Of a stretch of DNA of 64,000 bases, positions 44,794 to 55,400 are shown piece after piece (position 1 is the first letter of the stretch; each line of letters begins with the position of its first letter). The notes below the pieces were generated by a model. That model was not told the origin of the DNA. It did not search any database and saw nothing but the letters and a program-made list of their open reading frames with translations. Location of the stretch: the NCBI RefSeq assembly GCF_042477335.2, contig NC_091256.1:22596501-22660500 (forward strand), written 5' to 3'. This stretch comes from Ovis canadensis (taxonomy: Eukaryota; Chordata; Mammalia; Artiodactyla; Bovidae). The position numbers were made by a program, and so were the translations under genes.

Positions 44794-45805
44794 AGCAGAA
44801 CTCCATCCCCTCCACCCCCTACCCCCACCAGCTTTAGGACAGAGTCTCTCAGGTATAAACTCCCAGGCAAGTTTCCAAAAAACACTTTTAAATCTAACAC
44901 CTGACACAAACTTGGGCTTCTACTCCATAATACAACCATGTCTTAATATTAAAGCTGTCCCGTTCTCAATAAAATTTATCACGTTTACTTTGTGGCTTCA
45001 CATAGCCCTGTAGGACAATGTTCCCTTATTCCAGGTCCACCAGACTGAGAAGCAAAGAGAGTTCTACCAAGTAAAGCTTTTTTTCCCCCTGAAAGTCAAG
45101 GGCCCCTCCTGGAATTCAGAGATTCAGGGAGTGATGCATAAGTAATACCACCCTTAAAGACTTTATCTTAACATCAGTATTCTGCAAGGGCTTGGTGAAG
45201 GGGGGCTGTTTCGTGATTTAGTGAAGACAGCCATTTTTGGTTCAACGCATCCTTTAGTCTTAGGACCATTATACATGTTTTCAGATTTAACACACTACAT
45301 TTTTCAACCTCCTGAGCCTTGGAGGCATCGCACAGCACTTGTCTATCACCTCCGATGGACGACAGGAAGGATTCTTCTCTCCCTCGTCATTCCCTCCAGC
45401 ACAAACTCGTCCTGGGTCTTCTCACAAAGATCCTTCTCAAAGGCTGCAGGCCGGGCAACGCCTCTCGGCGCAGCAGCGGCGGGAGGAGGAAGGAGGAGGA
45501 GGAAGAAAGCGGGTCCTCGGGACGTCGGTCGGCGGGAAGCTCCGCAAGCAGCAGCGGGAGGGGTCCGGTCTTCCGGAAGGGTCCGGCCCAGCGGGGAGGC
45601 TCACGGAGCGGCCGGTTCCGCTCCCCCCACACCCGAGACGGGCAGAGCCCCGAGGCGGGGCGGGAGGAGGTCTGCTCCGGCCGCGGAGATGCGGAGCGAG
45701 AGCCACGAAGGACCGGCCGGACCCTGCGCATCCGGCCTCCCACCCCCCGCGCCGCTCAGACCGCACAAAGGACCGCAGCCACTCGGCCGCCCGCGGCTCC
45801 CTCAC

Positions 45806-45900
45806 CTGTGCCCGGCGGCCAAGCCTCCGAAGCCGCCTCGCCACTGGGAGAAGCGCTACGCGGCAACGCGCCGCCGCCGTAAGACGACGACGCACGGCGG
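45806..45900 (-). other. RO60: Candidate RO60 non-coding exon 1
   Basis: On the minus strand a CpG-rich segment ends at a strong donor, CACAG/GTGAGG, at 45806/45805. It could splice to the acceptor at 32528, immediately before the RO60 start exon. The 5' limit is a guess. The intron would be about 13.3 kb. Confidence 0.5.
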
Positions 45901-46337
45901 CCTGACGGGCGACGACTGCTCGGGGGAAGCCGCTGGGGCCTCCGGGTTCTGCTCCCGGGCGCGAGCCCCGCCCCCCGGCCGCGCCCCGCCCCTGCCCCAG
46001 ACCGGCGAGGGGCCCGGATGTTCCCTCCTCAGGGGCCCCAGGCCCCGCCTTTTCTCGGATTTTGCCCAGACCGTCCGCCCCCCACCCCTTCCAAATCCGC
46101 TAGTCGTCCTCCGCGGCCCAGGGAGAGTCTCGCCAGCTCCCGGGCGGCTAGAGCGTTCGCCCGCGCTCTGTCGCGTTCCAGGTGACGGCGCCGCGGAGGC
46201 TGTCGGGAAGTAGGCGGGGTGACGTGAGGCGGACGAGTCCGCGGCGGGTTTGCCGAGCTCTGTGGCCGGCGCTGGCAGGAGCGAGGGCCGCGGCGCCCGG
46301 AGCCTGAGGTGGAGCGGGGCGGCGCGCGGCCGGGGCC

Positions 46338-46413
46338 ATGACGGGCAATGCCGGGGAGTGGTGCCTCATGGAGAGCGACCCCGGGGTCTTCACCGAACTC
46401 ATTAAAGGATTTG
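46338..46413 (+). CDS. UCHL5: UCHL5 coding exon 1
   Basis: The start codon follows GGGGCC in the CpG island. It encodes MTGNAGEWCLMESDPGVFTE and five more residues, codons 1-25 plus one base. Donor GTGAGA from 46414. Confidence 0.96.
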
Positions 46414-49400
46414 GTGAGAGCCAAGGGGGCAGTCCTGGGCCGGTGGCGGGTTACGGGAGGAGGCCGGAGCTGGGCACGAGCGCTTCTCTGCGGCTCCGGT
46501 AGCCTGGCGTCTGAAAGGAGGCGACTCCCGAACCCTGGAGTCGGGGAGAGGCGGGGTAAAGGCAGGGCTTCAGCCCCGGCAAGTCGCGTTTCCGTGGCGA
46601 TCTGAGAGCCACATCTCGGGGACAAGAACGTGTACCCGGGATTCGACGCTCCAGGACTGGATTCGCTGGCCCGAGCCCTCCGCCCCGGCTGCCACTTTTA
46701 CGCCTTGGAAGCCTCCTCTTTCCACCCCTGGGCGCCCCCATCCCGGGCAGGTGTGTCCAGGTGCGCGTCTCGGGGCATCGGTCCTGCAGAAAAAAAGTCA
46801 GATGTGCCTTGTCGAGGGTGGAGGTCCAGGGCCCCAAGCTGCCCGGGAACCTGACATCCGAGTCATTCGAAGCAGAACCCGTCGAGTGTGTGTGATCGGC
46901 CCTGCGGCCGTCCGCGCGGGCTGGCTACACGGAACGCGCGGGCCACCTCGCTCGTTCAGCTCGTTGTCGCTTCCGGGAGTGTGCATTCTCCAGCGAGTGT
47001 TCTAGAGGCCACATGCTTGCCTCCTAATTACTTTCTGACTCTATTCCTTGTCTCTGGTCCCAAGTAACCAACGTATTCGACTTGGTGGCCTTCTCTGCCG
47101 TTCTTGTTGCCTGTTCTCTACTTTGGCAGTAAGTTTATTTTTATCTGTTAAATTTTTAAAAAGTATTATTCATTTTAGCTAGTATGTTATTAAAACTTGT
47201 ACTGAAGGTAGAAATTCAACATTGATATGTATACTGTTTGTCCTGCGTCCATGCTCAGTCGCTTCAGTTGTGTCTCTTTGTGACCACATGGACTGTAGCC
47301 TGCCAGGCTCCTCTGTCCATGGAATTCTCCAAGTTGGGATACTGGAGTGGGTTGCCATGCCCTCCTCCAGGGGATCTTCCCGATCCAGGACTTGAACCCG
47401 TATCTCTTGCGTCTCCTGCATTGCAGGCAGGTTCTTTTCCCACTGAGCCACCAGGAAGCCCACTGTTCGTTGTACATAGCTATTTGAAATACCATTTATC
47501 ACGCATATATTGTTTACCTACTGTATATCTCAGACATATTGGTAGCGTTTCGGTATTTTTAGTCTGAAGAACTGACTGACAGTATATAATGTGGCATATT
47601 AACTGCTGCCTTAGAGTATTTACACACAAGTCCTGGAAGAACACAGGCAGAAGGAAAGGCATAAACAGTAGTGATATTAAAGTATATGACTTAGGGAACA
47701 ACTGCTCAGTCCTGTCCGTTAGCTCCGTTCTTTACCACTAGCGCCACCTGAGAAGCCTAGGGAAGGGGCCTTGGAAGTGACTAAAACAGTGTAACAGATT
47801 AGAGGAGTATTTGAATCCCAAACTGAAAAGATAAACCGAGGCCCAATTGTGTGCCATGCTGTGTTGTGTGGATTGGCCTGTAACCCCCCGGGACTGAACT
47901 GTCAGCTATTTCAATGCTGAAATGATATTTTTATAATTGAAAAACATTTACTACATGTAGTGTGCAGTACACTGGAGTGGAATGAAGTGAGAGACTAGAA
48001 AACTCTTAAGATGGTCAGAATCTGAAAAGGTTAGCTCGATATGAAGTAGTGATTTGGAGAGGAGGTGGTCAGTAATTTTGGCTTTATTTAAGTCCACAGG
48101 ACAGTGAACTGGTGGGATAAAGGGGGAAAGGTGATAATGACTTTAGTCTCTAGCTTCAGTTCAGTTCAGTTTCTCAGTCGTGTCTGACTCTTTGTGACCC
48201 TGTGAATTGCAGCACGCCAGGCCTCCCTGTCCATCAGCAACTCCCGGAGTCCACCCAAACCCATGTCCATTCAGTCGGTGATGCCATCCAACCATCTTAT
48301 CCTCTATCGTCCCCTTCTCCGCCTGCCCTCAAACTAGCTTAGGAGACTGGTGAAGTAAAAGAGAAGAGTAGGCTTGATGGACAAGGAAATAGGTTCAACT
48401 TTGGACATACACTGAATTTGAAATGTGCACAGTTTAACCATGAACTTTTACCTTCAAAACCTTAACTATTATGACATGTTAAAGTTAACCTTAAAAAATG
48501 TTGTACCAGACAAGTTTGCTTATTTTAAATTTAGTTCATTCTACTAACAGCTGTTGCTTCACTTTCATATGTGCAGAAAGCTTGGAATTGAAAGTGATTT
48601 AAGTAAAGTCATGTATAAGAGTGGAGAAGGCGATGGCACCCCACTCCAGTACTCTTGCCTGGGAAATCCTGATACGGAACCGCACCTCCTGTACCTGCAC
48701 TTGTGAAAAGTGAAGCGATATGATTGGTCAATTAGCAGGAGAACTTTGCCAAAAGTTAAATGATGGAAGTTGTTCATCGTTATCAGCTGCTTCAAAGAGA
48801 CAAAAAGTTTATTTCTGTCTTTTTTTTCCCCTCATTCACGTCATGGATTTAAAAAAGCTTTTGGAAGTTTATTATTTCAAAAGTGAAACATCTTACTGTT
48901 TTATAGGTGGTACTGTAGTTTTAAGTTTCTTCGCTGAAGGGGAAATTGTGAGTTCAGTGATTATATAATTAAAAATTCTGGTGGAATATAACATCAGGGT
49001 AAAACAAAGTTCTTGTGTTAAGAAACTGATGGAGCAGAACTATATTTTTAATTGATACAGTGCATACGTGATTAATAAATTGAGTAAAACAAACTATGAT
49101 AGTCTACCAGTTAAAAATAGAAGCTGTAAATTTCTGCTTCTACCCTGGATAAAGTATCAGGGACTGGATTTAGTGCAGCAAATCAATGACCCCAGCTTTC
49201 CCTTCAATAAACTAGAAAAAGAAGGGCAGATTAAACCTATAGTAAGCAGATAAAAGGAAATAATAGAGATCAGGGTTGAAGTTAGTAAAACAGAAAAGAG
49301 AAGAATAGTGGAGAAAGTCAATGAAACCAAAAGCTGTTGTCTCAAAGATCAGTAAAATGGATAAACCTCTAGTCAGACTGATCGGAAGAAAGGAGAGGAG

Positions 49401-52400
49401 AAAGATGATGAATATCCAGGAATAAGAGAGATGATATCATTACAGATTCTATAGATATTAAAAGGATAAGTGAATATTCTAATAAATATTTGTGCAAATA
49501 AATTGACAACTTAGCTGACGTGTACAAATTTCTTTAGACACAAATTACCAAAGCTCACTCAAGAAGTAATTGATAAACAGTATAGCTTTATGTGTTTTTA
49601 AAAAATTGAAATTGTAATTTAAAATTTTCCCACAAGGAAAACTCTATCCAAAATGTCATCACTAGTAAATTCTTGCAAATATTTAAGGAATAAGTAATAC
49701 CATTTCTACACAGACTTCTCCAGAGACATTGGAGAAGTACTCCTTATCTCATTTTATGATGGTCAGCATTAATTTTAACACGCAAACCAAAGACATTGTA
49801 AGAAAAGGAAACTGCAGACCCATATCTATTGTCAACGTAGACACAAACATTCTAACCAAAATATTAGCAAATCAAATCCAATAATATATTAAATAGACAG
49901 TATGTCATGAGTGAGAGGGGTTTATCCCAGGAATTCAGGGTTGGTTTAACATTTGGGATTCAATGTAATTCACCGTATTAAATAAGAAAAACCATACGAT
50001 TAGATTATCTCAATAATAGCAAAAGACATTGGACAAAAATCCAACATCTGTTAAGAATTACAAAGTGTTAGGTTTTAGCCTACTTGCCAGCCAGCAAGTG
50101 AGCCTGCCACTATTTTATAGATGCTGGTAGACAGCTTCAGCTATAGAGGTAAATAATAGTATTACTCATGGCACGGTAGTCAGCAGGAGATTCATGTTTG
50201 CATTGGTGTCCTTATCCTTTGAGTCCATAGGAGTGAAGGTAACGCCACAGGCATGAGTTTCTGTCAGAGCTGAGGAACCCCTGACCTTTGGGAGCCTCAG
50301 CTTTAGAGTCTGCTTGCAAACTTGCTCAACCTTTGACTCTAGGGAGATGATATTATAAACAGCAGATCCGTCTTCTCTCTGCCCCACATGGGGGATACTA
50401 TCCCTGATCTTCAAGTCTGTTTACTATTTTGACATTCTTGAAAAGACAGTTCTGAACGAACCTCGCAATTTCTCTCAGAAGACAAGCAGTAACAGTAGAA
50501 ACTGATTGAGAATTGTCTCCCAATACAATCTATCCTTTCTTACTATACCAAATATGCCATTCCGTCAGCTACTCTGATTAATCTGACTGGACCTGCAGGA
50601 CTGGTATCAAATCTGTTTATCCCTTGGGATGTTTATGTTAGGAAGCCAGGTGACTTTCTCAAGTTTTTGTATTGGCCTTAAGGCTTAAGGCTTAAGGCAT
50701 TAAATCAGGCATAACAGTATGTATTAGTGATTGCACAGACCCTACCTTGGTCTGCAGGGAAGAAGTCTAAAACAATTCCATCATCTACAACTCTGGCCCA
50801 TGAGTTGAGGCATATCTGAGGGATTCAGGGCCAGTGTGGTGTTTCCTTTACATGGATGTCTATTTCAAACACTCATGAGGTACACGTCTGTTATTGTGGG
50901 GAGGGAGAGAGGTGAGTTAATGCCTGGCATTTACACAAGAAATGAACAGTTGAGTGTGCATGTGGTACACTTGAAGTGAGTGTTGATTCCTATCTTTGGG
51001 ACCTCCAAAAAGGCACCTTCTTAAGAGTGAAAGTTGCTCAGTTGTGTCCTACTCTTCGCGACCCCATGGACTGTACAGTCCGTGGAATTCTCTAGGACAC
51101 AGTACTGGAGTAGCAGCCTGTCCCTTCTCCAGCAGATCTTCCTGACGCAGGAATCGAACCAGGGTCTCCTGCATTGCAGGTGGATTCTTTACCAGCTGAG
51201 CTACCAGGGGTATACGTTAATAGTGCCTCCAACTTAGGGCTCCTTGTTCATTTTTAATAACTGAGTTTAGTCCTTCTTGGAGACATTGCCTAAGAGTTGA
51301 CCATATCGTTTTTCCTATTTTGTCACATCACCAGTTGAATGGCATTTGTCTGTGCTGTGTAATAACTGAAAAAGATAATGGGGTTGGGAAAGATATCTGG
51401 GGCTGTTTTTTGTGGGAAGTGTATAAGCTGGTGCCATGCCTGCTGCTTCTGGTGGAGCTGTTTATATGGTCATGGGGTTGGCAATCAATGTGTCCAAGCT
51501 ATTTGTTGAAAGATACCATTCCTAGCAGTCAATTAAATTTGAGTCACTGATAGTGGCTTAGTGTTAAAGAATCCACCGGCTAATTCAGGCAACACAAGAG
51601 ATTCTGGTTCAATCCCTGGGTCGGGAAGAAGCCTTGAAGTAGGAAATGGCAACCTATTCCAGTATTCTTGCCTGAGAAATCCCTTGGACAGAGAAGCCTG
51701 GCAGGCTACAGTTCATGTGGTCACAGAGAGACACAACTGAGCACGCACAACAGTTTGGGAGTACTTACCCAGAGTATTTTTCTTGGGGAAAAAGACTCCA
51801 GGTTATGTTGTTAAGAAAATGATTTTTAGAATTAGTTTCTCAATAGAGCTCTTTTATGGAGCCACCAGCACTATAGTATAAATGTGTTTGTCAATATATA
51901 AATATTTTTAAACAGTTTAATGAATGAATTTAAAAATTTATTTAATGTTTTATTAAGTAAAATCAGTTCAATAAAAGCGGTGTTCTGGTTTGAATGGCAG
52001 ATTATTTGGTTATCCTATTTAAGGCCCAGGTTAGCTGTTCTTTAAAGTTTTTTTCCGACCTGCAGTGGTAGTCTGCTACCTCTTAACTTGCAGAACACAG
52101 CCCATGTACCTTTCATATGCAAACTATGCAGCCTGCATAGTCTTTGAGTCATATATATGTGTTTCCTACTAGGTTGAAGTTCTTGTATGTGTCTCTGTGT
52201 GCTCATTGTGTCCCACTCTTTGCCACCCCATGGACTGTAACCCACCAGGCTTCTCTGTCCATGGGATTGTTCAGGCAAGAATACTGGAGTGGTTTGCCAT
52301 TTCATTCTCCAGGGGATCTTCCCGACCTGGGGATCGACCCTGTGTCTCTTGCATCTCCTGCACTTGCAGGTGGATTCTTTACTGCTGAGCCATTGATTGG

Positions 52401-55400
52401 AAAAGCCCCAGGTTGAAGTTTTTAAATATTGTTAAAGTATTTTATTATTTTCTGGCCTTGTTAGGACCTAATACCGTGCTTGACATATATTTTCAACCTG
52501 TGTTTGGTTGAATCACGCATACAGAACCTATAGATACAGAGTGCTGAATGTATTTGTTAAATACCAGCAATTCATTAACTTTTTAAAGCTCAACTCCCAC
52601 TCAACATTTTACTTAATAAATATTAGAGAAGTCAGCATGGTGATACTTTGTGCTTGGTATTTGAGAATGTATACCTCACTAGAGAATTTTGTGAATTAGA
52701 TAAAGCAGGTAGTATTCTCATTTTAAACTTGAGGAAAGTGAGGCTCAAAGACATTTTCTTGCTAAAGGCAAAGAACTTAAAGCCATTGCTAGGATTACAA
52801 CCCAGGCCTCTTGAGTCATTGATTATTTTTATTTCCATTATAATCTGCATGATTTGAAATTGAATGTACATAAAGGGATTATTGGGCTTCCCTGGTGGCT
52901 CAGATGGTAAAGAATATACCTGCAATGCAGGAGACCCAGGTTCTATCTCTGATTTGGGAAGATCCCCTGGAGAAGGGAATGGAAACCCACTGCAGTATTC
53001 TTGCCAGGAGAATTTAATGGACAAAGGAGCCTTTGGGCTACAGTCTGTGGGGATTCAAAGAGTTGGACACGACTGAGCAACTAACACTTAAACTTTTTCA
53101 CAAGGCGATTATTCAGTTCAGTTCAGTTGCTCTTTAGCATCACTCCTTCCAAAGAACACCTAGGACTGATCTCTAGAATGGACTGGTTGGATCTCCTTGC
53201 AGACCAAGGGACTCTCAAGAGTCTTCTCCAGCAACACAGTTCAAAAGCATCAGTTCTTCGGTGCTTAGCCTTCTTCACAGTCCAACTCTCACATCCATAC
53301 ATGACTACTGGAAAAACCATAGCCTTGACTAGACGGACCTTTGTCAGCAAAGTAATGTCTCTGCTTTTGAATGTGGTATCCAGGTTGGTCATAACTTTCC
53401 TTCCAAGGAGTAAGCATCTTTTAATTTCATGGCTGCAGTCACCCTCTGCAGTGATTTTGGAGCCCCCAAAAATAAAGTGTGACACTGTTTCCATTGTTTT
53501 CCCTCTATTTCCCATGAAGTGATGGGACCAGATGCCATGATCTTCATTTTCTGAATGTTGAGCTTTAAGCCGACTTTTTCGCTCTCCTCTTTCACTTTCA
53601 TCAAGAGGCTTTTTAGTTCCTCTTCACTTTCTGCCATAAGGGTGGTGTCATCTGCATATCTGTGGTGATTGATATTTCTCCCGGCAATCTTGATTCCAGC
53701 TTGTGCTTCTTCCAGCCCAGCGTTTCTCATGATGTACTCTGTATATAAGTTAAATAAGCAGGGTGACAATATACAGCCTTGATGTATTCCTTTTCCTATT
53801 TGGAACCAGTGTGTTGTTCCATGTCCAGTTCTAACTGTTGCTTCCTGCCCTGCATATGAGTTTCTCAAGAGACAGGTCAGGTGGTCTGGTATTCCCATTT
53901 CTTTCAGAATTTTCCACAGTTTATTGTGATCCGCACAGTCAAAGGCTTTGGCATAGTCAATAAAGCAGAAATAGATGTTTTTCTGGAACTGTCTTGCTTT
54001 TTCCATGGTCCAGTGGATGTTGGCAATATTAGATAGATTAGAAACATCTATCTCCTTATACATCAAGTTGAGTACTGTGTTTTCCTTTTGCAAAGATGTG
54101 TATGTGTCAAACATAAGGTTATTTAAACAGTGTCACCACTTGAAATTATTCCTTTACAAAAGACTTTGGGACTCTTAATTCAGTGACTTTTGTCATTGTG
54201 TTTTTGTGTGATATGTGCAGTGTTTTAATGTTTGGTCTTTTTATGGTAGATTTACAATAGCTTAACCAGTGTTAACAGTTGCATCAGTGCCCTTTTGTGC
54301 CCTTTCTTGTTACTCGCATAATTATAGGTTCAGTTTCATAAGGTTTTTTTTCCCCCAGCTTAATTATGTGGACATCTAGAAACCTGTTATACATATGTGG
54401 GTTGTTTCTAGTTCTTCTCTACTACAAATAGCATAGGGCTTCCTTGGTAGCTCAGCTGGCAAAGAGTCCACCTGCAATTCAGGAGACCCCGGTTTGATTC
54501 TGGGGTCAGGAAGGTCCCCTGAGAAGGTATAGGCCACCCACTCCAGTAATCTTGCCTGGAGAATCCCTGTGGACAGAGGAGCCTAGTGGACTACAGTCCA
54601 TGGGGTCACAAAGAGTCGGACACAATAGAGTGATTACACGCACAAATAACGTAGTAACTCTCCTCGTACCTGTAACTTTAATACCTGAGTGGGTGCTAAT
54701 AGATATTTGCTGAACGGAGCAAATTGTGGTAGTAAACGGTATAAATGCTCAAAGTCACAGAGTTGGTTGGTCGTTGGTCCAATTTTTTTTTTTTTTAACC
54801 ACTCACTTTTGCAGTTGGTCTAAAGGCTTCTCCATCTCTGACTGGAAAATAATCAGGAGTATTAGAAAAATGCCCAGACTTTGGAACCAGGCATGTTTTA
54901 ATTAATTTTTTGGCATATGTTAGTTTTGGTGAATTTAGGCAAGACACCTACTATCCCTAAGCCTCTTTCACATAATACTTGTTTTGTAGGAGTTAGAGAA
55001 AATCCATTTAAAGCACTTTATCCATTGAAGTTACTGGTAAATATGACTGTTTTTTTGGTTTTGTTTTTTTCTCATGATAATACTACTACCTGACATTTAG
55101 TGAACCCTAAAAGTGTGTGAAAGTGTTAGTTACTCAGTCGTGTCTGACTGTGACCCCATGGACTATAAGCCCACCAGGCTCCTCTGTCCGTGGAATTCTC
55201 CAGGCAAGAATACTGGAGTGGGTTGCCATTTCCTTCTCCGTAAAGTGTGTGAAGGCACTATATTGAATGTATGTCATTCATAATAAATTATCTTATGAGA
55301 TAATAAGTAATCTCCTTTATTCCTCACAATAGCTCTATGAGTATGGGGAGCGAGAAGGTCACTGGTAGTGGAGGCAGGGTTCAGACCCTGGCAATTTGGA

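Larger units (their letters stand above)
45430..46620. promoter_or_regulatory. Bidirectional CpG-island promoter of RO60 and UCHL5
   Basis: About 1.2 kb of dense CpG sequence. It lies between the candidate first exon of RO60 (leftward, near 45.81-45.90 kb) and the UCHL5 start codon (rightward, 46338). GC boxes and ETS-type TTCCGG words occur, and no TATA box was found. The long open frames on both strands here are compositional artefacts. Human RO60 and UCHL5 are also neighbours and divergent, which fits. Confidence 0.8.

Noticed and set aside
45221..46213. 330-codon plus-strand open frame upstream of UCHL5
   Set aside because: It lies across the CpG-island promoter with Arg/Pro/Gly-rich content, alongside similar frames on both strands. 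It matches no protein I know and would overlap the RO60 first exon.
46029..46625. 198-codon minus-strand open frame over UCHL5 exon 1
   Set aside because: It is antisense to a confirmed exon in GC-rich sequence, hence a compositional shadow.
51320..51550. Plus-strand stretch faintly like a retroviral surface-protein GC-x-x-CG motif
   Set aside because: The match needs a frame change and lies on the opposite strand to the env TM fragment at 50.7 kb, so I do not count it.
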